Origin: Daucus carota subsp. sativus
Taxonomy: Eukaryota; Streptophyta; Magnoliopsida; Apiales; Apiaceae
NCBI RefSeq assembly: GCF_001625215.2
Contig: NC_030386.2
Span: forward strand, 37,017,296 to 37,081,295
Length of the DNA stretch: 64,000 bases
Reading direction: 5' to 3'
Position numbers and translations under genes: made by a program. The notes below the pieces were generated by a model. It had not been told where the DNA came from. It made no database searches and saw only the letters and a program-made list of their open reading frames with translations. Below are positions 46,701 to 58,120 of this stretch, piece after piece (positions within the stretch are counted from its first letter, which is position 1; the number at the start of each line of letters is the position of its first letter).

Positions 46701-47440
46701 CACTGCTCACCAGAATCAGATCTCATGGAACTAGAGGAAAAGAAGCTTATGACTGGACTGGTCTTGGTCACAGAAAAGAAAAGATTCAAACAGGCTCAGC
46801 AACTACTTTCAGAGATCCTTATTCTCTGACTGAAAAAGTAGGAGAAGCTGTTACACAGAAAGATCTTGACAAAGTTGAGTCAGTACAGATTCTGGTAGAC
46901 ACTCATGATGGGAAAGAAGATAAAGAAAAGATTGCTATATTTCTAGAATCTGGCAGAGTGTACAGGATATCAGAAGCTGATTTATTGCTGAAATCTCTGA
47001 GAGAACTGGAGCATTTTCACTATATGTTGGAGATCAAGAATGAAGCTACTCAGAGGTGGTCAGATCTGATGAAGAAAACAATCAGTGAAAAGAGAAGATT
47101 CTATGGAATAAAGTCTGATGAGGAATACATTCCACAAATATCTCAAGATGATGGTACTGAAATCAGCATGGAAAAGAATAGCTCTGTCATGGAGACTATT
47201 GCAAACACCAGAATCTTGGGTTATAATAATGAAGCAGACAGGCCTAGAGTCATTCAGTTGGGAGAAGCAATGAAGAGAAGCAAAGCTAATGCTTTGAGAT
47301 CAGCCATATACCAGACAGGAGATGAAGATGAAGAATTGAAGACTGTCAAAGCTCAAATGATACAAACTCTGAAACAAATTGAAGAAGATCTGATTACCAA
47401 GTTTGTTAAGGAGAGCTATGGGTATAGACTGATTGAATAA
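43790..47440 (+). CDS. Sirevirus ORF3 protein of unknown function, 1216 aa
   Basis: Intact ORF in a different frame from pol, placed between pol and the polypurine tract, where some Sireviruses carry an env-like ORF. The N-terminal ~270 residues look globular (EFHLIQDFLAHSELMYAL, RKALHLPEE, GYSLIHNLKFDIA); similar domains occur in plant Copia third ORFs that I remember from Asteraceae genomes. A long disordered Pro/Ser/Glu-rich part follows, with basic clusters (RKRRFLQK, AKRLRKK) that look like nuclear signals. After it come a short helix (SIEAAQASMNYTLADLSASV) and a Lys/Glu-rich C-terminal half with coiled-coil character. No signal peptide or membrane segment is evident, so an envelope role is not supported by the sequence. 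It is probably made from a spliced or internally started RNA. Confidence 0.88.
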   Translation: MSTTAFEYNGAKFVTNNYSAILDNDEAPKEFHLIQDFLAHSELMYALTQPELISPSQVLTLWRSANYDDGGENGSPSLTCNYEGQEYAISPATIRKALHLPEEKKYDASVPTQTLRDMMIFLGYSASTDKMGELKRPHLCKEWSFFYDCITRAFGNKCSNFDAIPIFSQQIGYSLIHNLKFDIATSILRFIGDRRKENMNIVYYARFCQLIFSYCFPDVPIPETSNELPFKITKRAFTDLIKKDSKKPQVPVFAIPVTVQDKLRAALPDKYSALFSDENAPQPSPSTVDPEPVPTSGPSQKGPVVKSTHTLPSGSSQQEPVEKCSPKRILRSSKSPTKPSPPLRKRRFLQKISDSESEEDIPPPPPAKRLRKKIEPTSITDLTVEPPQSEDPELPLIPFSDHSAEPLLIQPISAMPLEEKIAADTDISEKPSDAPGQSEDAQIEMVLQLIQDSLVQPDDIVAAPVQEIQMAETSQAATEALESHTLSIFLADDDDGTEVTSTPIISEPVRETSPARADFPVKTLSPVRESTPFIAPAVPGSPLPFSESARRRICHLSYNHRMCRTTTPSVEDRLVSIEAAQASMNYTLADLSASVAQLVQVLTSADVKKGEKTFKDKCKPDQKLKRKKPDDDEEQKGEMNKQQKLKLLQRSEETKKNNREAVVNSERPPRDSQKHKSMELTVVTQAQSITKAVRDSDAISKEIDLVNSEVEKKKEKLVIEAEKLIEAGDPESQKFCQTLKFRGKETTLFYKSPSLQAIDEAMARKIFEKENPGVDIEAIRLEEERLAAEKKKVSKTKSDEQGQITDSSQKQKIPKQKGIVISEVNYTDINRPRTRSQTQSESDIADKGKKPVDGVPSATPVIKKSMIKIASEIPSKRMLELSRNANIITDVSDQVIEREAGLIRRRRGESKQISDIALTSDNAQVKVSVEEEKVEDTKASWLKLNSEKTQDQKKKKSLYGSLGTNLYKESSLLTRIRSHGTRGKEAYDWTGLGHRKEKIQTGSATTFRDPYSLTEKVGEAVTQKDLDKVESVQILVDTHDGKEDKEKIAIFLESGRVYRISEADLLLKSLRELEHFHYMLEIKNEATQRWSDLMKKTISEKRRFYGIKSDEEYIPQISQDDGTEISMEKNSSVMETIANTRILGYNNEADRPRVIQLGEAMKRSKANALRSAIYQTGDEDEELKTVKAQMIQTLKQIEEDLITKFVKESYGYRLIE

Positions 47441-47598
47441 TTAGTTCTGCTGTGATCTGTAAGTTGTAATTAGTTCTGCCTATTCTGTGAGTATTAATTT
47501 ATTTATGCAGATCAGTTACTTCATGCATTTGTCCTTGATTGTTTTTGACATCATCAGTAAATATATAGAACTTGTTCATTCTGTCTAATGTACAAGTT

Positions 47599-47607
47599 GG
47601 GGGAGAT
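47599..47607 (+). other. polypurine tract
   Basis: GGGGGAGAT ends directly at the TG of the right LTR. This is the expected plus-strand primer site. Confidence 0.9.
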
Positions 47608-48113
47608 TGTTACATATTTGATGATGTCATAGGTATCTAACTTGTTTAGTGTGCAGAAGCAAATATCAGAGTTTAGCTGGAAATCAGAGTTTAACAACTG
47701 CCAGCTGGATCAGAGTTTAAGCGATGATCAGAGTTTGCAGGCGGCTGGTTTTCAGGAGCATATCTGACTAAGTAAGGAAGATAAAGATCAAGAGAGATTG
47801 TGCAGATCAGGACAGCAGAAGGATAGCTACTGATTAGATTATTTTAGGAAGCAGATAATTGTAAATCAATCAGTAGATATCATGTAACTGTGTATATAAA
47901 CACAGCTTAGGGTTTACTCTAGATGAGTTATCGATTGAATAGTATTCGTGTAACCTAGCAGCTCTTAGTGATAAAGTATAAATCACTAAGAGATTATTTG
48001 TAAACTACTGCGTTTTGTGAATAAGAGTTTATTGAATTATTCTCTTATACTTGTGTTTGTCTTGGATTGTGTTCACTATATTATTATATATAGTGAGTTT
48101 AATCGGCCTAACA
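47608..48113 (+). repeat. right LTR, 506 bp
   Basis: Same length as the left LTR and identical to it wherever compared by eye. Followed by the target duplication GCCCC (48114-48118). Confidence 0.97.
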
Positions 48114-48140
48114 GCCCCTAAGACTCACTAAGATTTATTA

Positions 48141-48398
48141 CTCTCTCCGTTTCAAAATACATGTACACCTTAAAAAAGAAAGTTTATTTCAAAATACATG
48201 TCCACTTCAATTTTCAATGTAAATTATATTTCTAAAATCAACTCAGCTTCACATATTTCAAATTTATATTTACAAGGTCAACCATATGGCACTTATTACG
48301 TTCAATTAATGACTTAATACACCTTTTTTTTCTCGAAATCCAATTTTTATAAATTATGTGATTTTTGAAAGTGGACATGTAATTTGAAACGGAGGGAA
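48141..48398. mobile_element. Stowaway-like MITE, 258 bp
   Basis: The ends CTCTCTCCGTTTCAAA and, reversed, TTCCCTCCGTTTCAAA are flanked by TA (48139-48140, 48399-48400). This is the Stowaway signature. Confidence 0.85.
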
Positions 48399-48400
48399 TA

Positions 48401-51400
48401 TTAAGTTTGAGTTTGTAATTTGTTAGGGTTCTTTAATTTGAATTTTTAAGATTTTCTCAAAAGTTTTGGTTCCACCTAAGCTTAGGGCACAACCCAATTA
48501 AGTTGCATGATGGCTTGTTGGGGATACCACCAAGTTAGATTATTACTATTATTGTTATTATTAATACGATATCTGCTCATCAAATCAAAAAATATTAAAT
48601 AAATAGTAATTCGTATACTTAGATTTCACTCGGCGCCCCGACAATTTTTTTTGATTATCCCCGGCTTAAGATGAAACAAATATGAAGACATCCTCATGGT
48701 GAGCAAATTGAAGACTAATTTCTATGGCACTTAGTATATTTGACAAATTAGACATGTCATGTTGCCTAACTAGTACTTAGCTCCTGAATCTAATCAACAT
48801 TCCCCATCAAAATTTATGAGACAGGTATCCACTAGATCCTAATCTTCCATGAAATGTTAGTTAATAATGTCCATTCATATATAAGATGGTGACTTATTAA
48901 GTTCTTAAAACTAGAAAACGAAAGCTACTATTAGTAAGAATCTAAGAAAAGCCTACAGAAATGTAGCGGTTCGTATTAGTTCCAATCCTATGAAACAAAA
49001 ATGTGTACCTTAATTATGTCTCTATTTTTATCATTAAAAATCACCAATGAGAAAACGACAAGTGGTGAATGATTTGAAGTATGACTTTGTGTAAGCCTCT
49101 TTTTTTTTTTTTTAACTCTTTTTTCTATTTTGTAGAAGGGCTTTGATCAAATATTCAAAAATATTACCTTAACATTTGAACAACGATATCTGTATTTATT
49201 AATAGTATAAAAATAATATGTTTAACTAATCAAACTTCTTAAGATACGTATAAAAATCTATAAAAAAATAAAAAATAGTTATAAAAGGTAAATAGTAATT
49301 CACAATTGAGAAGAGGATGTTACATAGGAATCACATGGATGCCTTCATGTATAATACTTGGCTTTTAAATATCACATGGACCCGATATAAAAATTGGTGA
49401 AAAGTCACATGGCCACAATCAAAATATGATTATGAATGCCCTTCTTTGTTGTTCATAAATAAACATCCTTTACTTTCTAACCAACCACAACCTATATGTG
49501 TAATTGGTCTTCGATCTTTTACAAATCGGTTGCTGCCTAGCGTTCGGAGTATTCAATTGATGTTGTTTTGTCCTTTATTATTTTTTTGGGCAATCGCATA
49601 AATGTAATCGCTTTCAGAGTAGGGATGTTGTCGTTCATGAGCTCCATAGCATTAATATTGCTAATTCTTTTACTCGGTTATTTAGGGCTTGATGAACATC
49701 ATGAGCAAAGGAGTTTTTCTCTCTCGAATAATCTCAAATACCACAAGTCATTATGAAAAATTCTGTACACTTAATAAATTATGTTAATTAAAATATTTTA
49801 AAATGATTTATTATCAACGTGTTATGGCAATGGATTATACATACACAATAATTATAGATTCAGTTTTGATTTCAAAAAAATCTATTTAATTATTATCAAT
49901 TAGGTTGCAATTTGACGATAAATATATATATTTTAGCTATAATAATTTAAAATAAAAATGAAAACAATAAATATATGAATGCAAGTTCTCTAATTTCAAG
50001 TATTGCTTATATAGGCATCTAGCAGGTAGAACAGAAGATGGTTCGTTTCGCTTAAATTCACTTTGACTTTTCGACAAAATTGAAAGTGAAAAAATTGAAA
50101 ATCAAAATTGTAACCAAATTACAGATTCGGTTTGGATTTCGAAAAAGTATTTTTGATCAGTATCAATTTGATGATGGATGATATATATAAGGTCGAAGAG
50201 TTTGAAAATAAAGTATGAAGAAAAACATAACCCACAAATTAGTTGAAAGCTGAAAACGCTAAACTGCTGGAGCGCTAACTACTTGCGGCAACATTAGTAC
50301 TATCAATTAATCAATCTAAATACGAAGTAAATGACTAGTGTACAACACATAAAACCTCAACCACAAAACTACTTTTTGCTAACTACTTTATCGCTCTCAA
50401 ACTTGACTTTGGTCCGGGACTGTCATGAATTCGTGAATGTGGTTTACACTGTGACTTTTTACATGAATTTTATTTTTATATGTTACTGCAAAATTAACAG
50501 CAGCTTAATTCGGTGAAACCTGTAAATATAAACGACAGAAACAAATATTGAAATTATTGTTCTAGCATCACCAAGAAAACACAATATATCATACATGGCA
50601 TGATATGAATACATCATACATGAAAGGGCTCCAGACCCTCGGACCCTCCGGTGGTGTTAAGTCATTTCTGGTCCCTGTAACTGGTTGCAAACATAGATAG
50701 ACATTAATACGAAAATATTCAAATTAAATTATTCATGTTCTTTTTCCTTTTTCCTTTTTCATAATAATTTGTATTAAATTTCGGGTATCTTTTTAATTTA
50801 TTAAATTAAAAATAAAATTTAATTTAATTCACTTGCAAAATTATCACGTGCATAACTATATTCAACATAAATGATAGGACTGAATATTAAGTTGTTCATA
50901 CACTCATATCATTAAATCAATTAGTCATTTTTTTTTGACACAATTAGTCATATTATTAAATCAATTAAAATTAAAAGTCTTAGACAAAAAGTTAGTAAAA
51001 TTTGAAGGGAGTTATATACTGAACCGCTAATAATATTTTAACACTAAAAATCAATTTTTTTAAAAAAATATAGCAATATTGATAATCATTTAACTTTAGT
51101 GAAATTGATCTACAAGAAATTATAATTAATAATATAATATCAAGATATACACAGGTAAATGATGATTACACAATAATATTAAAAAAATCTCCGACCATAC
51201 ATAATTTTTAGCAAAGAAAAATTAAATATATAATAATAATTATAATTACATAGATTATATATAAAAAAATCAACTTCAACGAGATAATCCTCTTTTTATA
51301 ATTCTGAATAATTCCCTTGTGCTAGACAAGATTCCACACCAACTATCATATTTCTATGATATATTTTATTTTTGATAAATTAAAATAAATAATAATAATA

Positions 51401-52366
51401 ATATATATTATTTTCAATTAATATAATAAAGTAATATATATTATAATGTCTTAACATAAGTTTATGTTCAATAATAATTTTAAATTTAAAGTTATTATTA
51501 TAATAATAAGTGTAAATATTTTAAAAATCTCACATTATAAATAATTTTTGAATTATTTGGAAAATGAAATTGATATATATTATATTTAAATGACGATATT
51601 AACTTATATATATAATTATAAAAAGAATAATAACCGCTAATTTTTGATTTTATGCTAGGCCTAATTTTTCTTAAATAAATAAACTTTTATAGTCTAACCT
51701 AAAAATTATTTTAAAGTCTGCACAAACACAATCTTGGATCAATGCTTGGGTGACATTTCCCGTCAAATGACATTTTGATTTTAATTAGTCCGTTACGGTA
51801 TTGGTCCATTCTTAAGGGTGGTTTGGTCAGTCAAGTAATTAAGAATCAGAATCTATTTAATTTAAAAATATTATCATGTTATTAATTAAATTAAATTATT
51901 TTTTTAATAAAAAATTATAAATATTTTATTATTAATGATGACATTTATTTGTACGTATAAATATTTTTTCTGTTATTATTGTTAATATCTTTTTAAAAAA
52001 CAAGAAAAGAACAGTAATAATGATACTCGTACCATGGGAATGAAGATTAAAAAAATCCAACTAAAAATGATTTCATATTCCTCATATCCCCAGCCAAACT
52101 GCCTCTGTGACACAAATATAACCCCGATTCAAAAGATTTAATATAGACAAAAGTTTATAAATATTAACAGTGTTCATTTTTTACTCTAAATTAGATCTAT
52201 TCTTTAAATATCATTTATAATAATTTATTAAATATTTGTTATACCCAAAGTTTTGGATTTTATAAAAGGAAATTATCAATTTTATAAGTTTTTTATTAGA
52301 TTTAACTCTTCTATTTCCGGTTATCAATTAATTATTAATATATTTTTCAACATCATTGCATAACAA
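48401..52366. other. AT-rich intergenic region
   Basis: About 4 kb of very AT-rich sequence with no recognisable gene. One small ORF with a hydrophobic start (49625-49756) is listed separately at low confidence. No intact transposon ends were identified here. Confidence 0.5.
49625..49756 (+). CDS. possible small secreted or membrane peptide, 43 aa (doubtful)
   Basis: An ORF with an N-terminal hydrophobic run (SSIALILLILLLGYLG) resembling a signal peptide or membrane anchor, followed by ~22 hydrophilic residues ending NLKYHKSL. It does not match any plant signalling-peptide motif I know. There is no supporting splice or promoter evidence beyond being open. It may be chance. Confidence 0.15.
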   Translation: MLSFMSSIALILLILLLGYLGLDEHHEQRSFSLSNNLKYHKSL

Positions 52367-52368
52367 TA

Positions 52369-52619
52369 CTTCCTCCGTCCCTTATTACTTTTCTCATTTG
52401 CCTTGGACACGTTTACCAATGCACACTTTCTATCGTTAATATCTTTGGTTTTATATTAGTATTAAATATAAAAATTTAAAAATTTTATCGTATTAAAATA
52501 TTCATAAATACGAATCCAACAAGATATATATTTGGTCTTATATATTTATCGTAAATTAATCATTTGTCTCGAACAGTCCCGACATCTCAAATGACCAAAC
52601 TAAGAAGAAACGAAGAGAG
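52369..52619. mobile_element. Stowaway-like MITE, 251 bp
   Basis: The ends CTTCCTCCGTCCCTTATTAC and, reversed, CTCTCTTCGTTTCTTCTTAG are flanked by TA (52367-52368 and 52620-52621). Its ends are more diverged than those of the copy at 48141, so it is probably older. Confidence 0.75.
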
Positions 52620-52621
52620 TA

Positions 52622-53254
52622 ATAAAAATTAAAATCCAACCTATGTCAAACAAAACCTATGATATATCCCCCATATCTCTCTCAATATTCTTGAACACAA
52701 TTCATGTTTGATTTTTTAATATCCACCAACGAACTAGTTATTCCACCTGTTTTCAAATATTTGACGTTTAATTTTTTGACACACAATTCTAAAAAATTTG
52801 ACTGTATATTTGGAATTATTATTTTTAATTTTTTTTTAATAAAAATATTAATCTTATACTTTAATTCACAAAAAGAAAATTTTAAAAATATTAATCATAA
52901 CTATGCACTTAAAAAGTGTCAAACGTCCAATATTTGAAAAATGTAAAAAAGCAATACAGGGGCTATAAATGAGAGATATCAGATAACAGAGTACTGGGAT
53001 CTCAACTCAACTCCCACCGAAACCAACAATACAGCAGCAAGCAGAATTAATGTCTCACAACTGTATTCATGAATCCCATTAATGCTCTCCCAACCACATA
53101 AGCTAGCAGGTAGTTGTAATTTTTCAAAGATATTTACCTCAATCCACATTGCCTCATCTCCCCTTCTTTATCTCTATATAAATCTCTCCCTCTCTGTATC
53201 ATTACCATCACATCATCTCCAACAAATAAAAAATTTCAATCAAAAAAAAGAATC
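52622..53254. promoter_or_regulatory. promoter and leader of the first DCR-like gene
   Basis: Contains a TATA box TATATAAA (53175-53182) and a TC-rich leader, ~75 bases upstream of the ATG at 53255. A second TATAAAT at ~52964 could serve an alternative start. Confidence 0.55.
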
Positions 53255-56200
53255 ATGGGGACTCAAGCTGTGGAAGAAGAGGTGAGCAAGAACATGTTGA
53301 AGGCGAAGATCATCAGCACAAGCCATGTGAAGCCCAAGAAAGCAGTGGGAAGAAGAGAGTGTCAGCTGGTGACTTTTGATCTCCCTTACATAGCCTTTTA
53401 CTATAACCAGAAGCTGATGATTTACAAAGGGGCGGTTGATTTTGATGATCTTGTGGTGAAAATGAAAGATGGGCTTGCTTTGGTTCTCGAGGAGTTTCAT
53501 CAACTTGCGGGGAAGCTGGGGAAGGACGAGGATGGTGTGTTTAAGGTGGAGTACGATGATGACATGGATGGTGTCGAGGTGGTGGTCGCGGCGGCGGAGG
53601 AGATCAGTGTTGATGAGCTGACCAAGGAGGAGGGAACTGCTAGGTTGAAGGAGCTGGTCCCTTACAATGGTGTCTTGAACTTGGAAGGCCTCCAGAGGCC
53701 ATTGTTGGGCGTCCAGGTACAATTTTTTTAATTAGAAATAAATAAATTTCTTTCTCATTAAATGTTAACAATGTTAAATTTCGATAATTTTTGAATGCTC
53801 TAACATTTTCGTTCGATTATATTTTATTTGTGATAATACCATGATTGTTGAGTTTTGTTGCCTGTGTTACCAATTTAATCTTGCCAAGCGGGTAACGTCT
53901 TTCGGAATATAGCATATCTTAAGAAATCGATAGAGTATTGGCAAAATTAATTGTTCGATATATTTGTACTAGTATGTTTGCCCGCTCCGCGGGCTTTACA
54001 ATTAAATTCTTTATCCAATATTAAGAAAAAATTAAAATTATTTGTTTTCGAAGTTTTTCCATTTAAATTTTTTATTTTATTTATTTTGATAGAGAAACTT
54101 TAAATAATTTTGTTTTATTTAAATAACATTAAATATTTAGTTAATATATTTTCTTTCATTTTTTTTGTTTTTTCGCGGATGATTTTTGTTTAGTGAATAA
54201 ATAGGCATGCAGCAAAACTTTACAACAGGAAGTGCAGGACATTTTTTAAACGAAGAATTAATACAATGAATGGAGTCATTTGGATTAAACTAATTAAAGA
54301 GCAGCAAAGAATTAAACAGGAAGAAGCTTTACCTGCCACAATTACAATTAATTTTGAAAGTTTGACATGTATTGGATGATTTCCCAGAAACTGCAAATTA
54401 AGGGAGACAAAATTTGAGTCAATTTATTTAAGATATCCATTTACAACCCATATTCCCGATAAATGTTATTTATGTTAACAATGAACATAGCTCTACTGGA
54501 AGTATCAGACTTAAAGTCTTATAAAGTAATTATAAAATATCAAACACAAAGATCCCTTTTAGATCTTTTATCAAACATGTACACTGCAATAAATTTGTAA
54601 ATGTATTAAAATCAGACTGTGCAAGATATATAACCAACAAAATAACGGAAATAATAAGACTATACCATACCCATCCACTTGAGTTACAAAGCTCAGTGTA
54701 CTATTACAATCAACGTGGCCAAATTCAAACTGATCTTGACCTAATAACAGATATAGGCAAACCACACTAATTACAGGAGCAAACAACACATACATAACAA
54801 AATCTATACAAATTATAAAAGGAAGAGAGGAGATGGGTTACAAAAAATTACCCAACTCCTATGCCGACGACTTGAGAGGGCTTCTTTCTAAAGAATCCAT
54901 GTATTACAACTGAAAAACTATATAAACGAAGAAGTGATACAATGAATGGAGACACTTGGATTACAATGAAAAGCGGCGAAAAACAAAATGGGATCAGAAG
55001 CTTTACCTGCGGAAGGAGTTAAATTTGAAAATTTTGAATGTAGTAAGATGATTTTGGAGGAGAGAATCGTAGAGAGAGGGATGGGCAACACGTGGAGCTT
55101 TGGTAAGGGAAAGGAAGGTGTGGATGACACCAACGTATACATACGGGTATTGTACATAAGTGTTTCTGGAAATACAACAAATACACATGGGTGGAATGGT
55201 CATTTCAAGGGTAAAAAAACAACAGCTTTTATAATATAGATAGATTCATAAGCATATAGACAATTTGTGTCTTGATTAGTGCATTGCCTAGGCTTAAAGC
55301 AAAAAGGATTTTCTTCACTATATACTACTAGTAGTACTTGTTTTGAGAGACACTCTATACATTGACAACCTACGAGTTGTAAAATGGTTTCACATTTCAT
55401 TTCCGTGTCTTTTTAAGCAAATTATTAATTATAAAAAAATGCACTAATACATTGAACTGGATCATATATTCATCTCTTGCTAATTACTTCCTGCAAGCTA
55501 CTTTGCCTTTAAAGTCTATAGCCAGTGAGTTTCGGAATAAAAAAGCAGATGGATGTTTGTTATACGAGTATTTATATAGTGGTTCCATTTAAATTGTCAG
55601 AATAAATCTGAATGTCTTTTTTTGGGAGAAATACACTGAGCTGATTTAAGTGGTGTATAATAGTAAGTACACAAGTAAAAAAGCCTTGAATTTGGCTTCT
55701 ATTCCGGGGCACAATGACAGAATATGTGGTGGGGTCAGTCCATTGTAATCTACAATATTTAAATGAAGATTTTGTTTTTATATTTTTATTTACAGTATTT
55801 ATGAAATTTTAAAATATCATTAATTAAACTTCCAACCACCTTTGGATCTGACATCATTAATACATTTTTGTTTCCATCCAAAAGCTTACCAAGCTCAAGG
55901 ATGGGTTTGTGATCGGGTGTGCTTTCAACCATGCTATCTTAGATGGTACCGCCACGTGGCACTTCATGAACTCCTGGGCCCAGATATGCAGAGGGGCCAC
56001 CTCCATTTCCGTCACTCCTTTCCTGGACCGTACCAAGGCACGTGATACGCGCGTGAAGCTCGACCTCACACCCCCTGCAGCTGCCGCACCTCAAAACGGT
56101 GACGTGCCAAAGGCGGTCCCACCACCCCTCAGAGAGAAAGTGTTCAAGTTTTCTGAGTCAGCAATTGACCAAATCAAAGCAAAAGTCAACGAAAAACCAA

Positions 56201-56769
56201 GTGAGGACTCAAAGCCCTTCTCAACATTTCAAGCCCTCTCTACACACGTGTGGAATGCAGTCACACGTGCCAGGCAGCTCAAGCCAGAGGACTACACTGT
56301 TTTCACCATCTTCGCAGACTGCCGCAAAAGGGTGGACCCACCAATGCCTGAGAGTTACTTCGGAAACCTGATTCAGGCCATATTCACTGTCACTGCAGCT
56401 GGATTGTTGCTAGCCAATCCACCCGAATTCGGAGCAAAACTTGTGCAACAAGCCATTGTCATGCACGATGCAAAAGCCATCAACAAGCGTAATGATGAAT
56501 GGGAGAGCAACCCTATAATCTTCCAATACAAAGATGCTGGAGTGAACTGTGTGGCGGTGGGATCCTCACCGCGATTCAACGTGTATGAAGTGGACTTTGG
56601 CTACGGAGCACCAGAGAGTGTGAGGAGTGGCTCTAACAACAGGTTTGATGGCATGGTGTACTTGTATCAAGGAAAGAGTGGAGGCAGAAGCATCGACATT
56701 GAGATAAGCTTGGATGCCGCGGCAATGGAGAACTTGGAGAAGGACAAGGAGTTTCTCATGGAGGCTTAA
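53255..56769 (+). CDS. DCR: BAHD acyltransferase, DCR-like (defective in cuticular ridges), 448 aa
   Basis: Two exons, 53255-53716 and 55885-56769 (462+885 nt, phase-0 intron of 2168 bp). BAHD enzymes transfer acyl groups from acyl-CoA to hydroxyl or amino acceptors in the cytosol. DCR of Arabidopsis is needed for cutin polymer formation, probably acylating hydroxy-fatty-acid or glycerol intermediates. Visible: the N-terminal SHVKPKKAVGRRECQL and FDLPYIAFYYNQK; the catalytic HXXXD as HAILD (His170, Asp174); FADCRKRVDPPMPESYFGNLIQA; and the structural DFGWG-type motif as DFGYG (~391-395). The alignment with remembered Arabidopsis DCR is close over the full length, including VRSGSNNRF and YQGKSGG. 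Length is normal. The intron carries a Helitron in opposite orientation. A tandem paralogue lies at 59363-61276. Confidence 0.92.
53969..55240 (-). mobile_element. non-autonomous Helitron in the DCR intron, 1272 bp
   Basis: On the minus strand the element begins TCTATATTATAAAAGC at 55240. It ends with the hairpin GCCCGCGGAGCGGGC, seven spacer bases and CTAG at 53969. It is inserted precisely between A (55241) and T (53968). TC start, subterminal hairpin, CTRR end and A|T insertion without duplication together define a Helitron. No Rep/helicase is present. The interior contains two diverged copies of a fragment with GCAG|GTAAAGCTTCT (near 54340 and 55010 on the plus strand), perhaps captured host leader exons. 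Confidence 0.85.
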
Positions 56770-57353
56770 GTGTTTCGTATAATTATGTTCTTGTGGAGTA
56801 CTGTTATTATGTTTGGTTTGCTGTTTAATTTGTTATGTGTTAGTTCCTGTGTTTGAACATGGTGCACATTCTATGTTAAATTGTGGGATGATTGTATTAT
56901 TCAATAACTTTTGGCGACCTATTTAAGTGTTGAATTTTGCTAAGAAGCTCTTTATATAATCTTGTGATTTGGAGTCCTGGGTAAGAGGTCTATATGCAGG
57001 GGCGTCCTGAGCTCAAGTGAGAGCTGACAATTTCTAAGAAACAAAAAGCTTAGCAGATTAAACCTCATATCGTTATATAAAATCAAAGTCAAATTATGAT
57101 AAATTTGACCAAAGAGCAGAGGAAGTTGGCGTCGACTATGCGGGAACAATAATCAAAGAAACCGGTAGTCCATACGTACACGGTACAACGTTACATGGTT
57201 CAAAATTTGCGTCTAGCAACCCAGGACTCTGAAGCGGAGGAATCAGTTTAGTTGATTACGAGGTTGCTCACAAGTCACAGCCCAAATTCCCAGCTTTGAA
57301 TTATTGAACACAGGCCGGCTCTAACAGGTATACCTGTGTTTTGAAATACTTGT
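56770..57353. other. 3'-UTR of DCR and short intergenic stretch
   Basis: The 3'-UTR probably extends ~150 bases. A CAGGGGCGTCCTGAG sequence at ~56998 resembles an hAT terminus without a recognised partner. No gene. Confidence 0.4.
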
Positions 57354-57361
57354 CTGATTGC

Positions 57362-58119
57362 CAATGACGGAACTAGGAATAATTTTAAGGTGGGGTTCAA
57401 AATTGGAAGCAAGTGAGATTGTAAACGACTGATTGAAATTTGAATACTGAACCTCGACATCACATTCATCAAAAGAGAGACGACCATCTCTCTAGGTTGC
57501 ACTTATTGATTGGATAAAAGGCCAGAAAGAGACCGTTGTTAGGGTGCATTAGCATAAATACAGCAGTAAGAAGCGGCGTCGGAAAAAAAAGTTAACTTAT
57601 AGAATAAATTTTTTTTTACGCCACATGATGGTTGTAGACCTCCGAACTAACTCAACACTTTACACCAACTAACCCAAAACTTGCAAAGAGAGCAAGTCCA
57701 AAGCAGAGAGATAAAGAGTATGTTTAGACTAAGAGAGAGAACGATTTTTTAACGCCACATATGTTTGAATGTATTTGTTAATCAGACTCTCTCTAGACTA
57801 ACAACAAGTCTAAAGCAGAGAGAGAAAGAGTATGTAAGAATTTACTACAATATATAGATTAGCTAGAACAAGGAGAGAGATATGCAAGAGGTTAACCTAG
57901 TGATATAAGATGTTACTGGGATATTGTTGGATCAACATTTTTCATGAAATATCCTAAATTATGACTTAGGATACTAATAAGGAATCTTTTGAACTCGATC
58001 TAAGTACCTTAAATTATATTGACAGAAATAATTCAGCGGGGGTTGGAAAAAAAAACACTGGTTTTTCAACGTTAGGGGGGGCTCTAGCATCCCCTAGCCC
58101 CCCTCTGGTTCCGCCACTG
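57362..58119. mobile_element. hAT-like non-autonomous element, 758 bp
   Basis: The left end is CAATGACGGAACTAG and the reversed right end is CAGTGGCGGAACCAG (12 of 15 match). It has a perfect 8-bp target duplication CTGATTGC (57354-57361 and 58120-58127). The interior has repeated GTCTAAAGCAGAGAGA-type units and no transposase frame. Confidence 0.9.
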
Positions 58120-58120
58120 C

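Larger units (their letters stand above)
36247..48113 (+). mobile_element. complete Ty1/Copia LTR retrotransposon, Sirevirus-type, 11,867 bp
   Basis: 506-bp LTRs (36247-36752 and 47608-48113) begin TGTTACATA and end CCTAACA. By eye they are identical. They are flanked by the 5-bp duplication GCCCC. Internal order: primer-binding site, gag ORF, pol ORF (protease, integrase, reverse transcriptase, RNase H: the Copia order), 1.4 kb of non-coding sequence, a large third ORF, polypurine tract. The RNase H motif IAAGSCCAQ, a large Gag with several zinc knuckles and an extra ORF after pol are typical of the Sirevirus lineage. Identical LTRs and long intact ORFs mean a very recent insertion. Confidence 0.97.
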
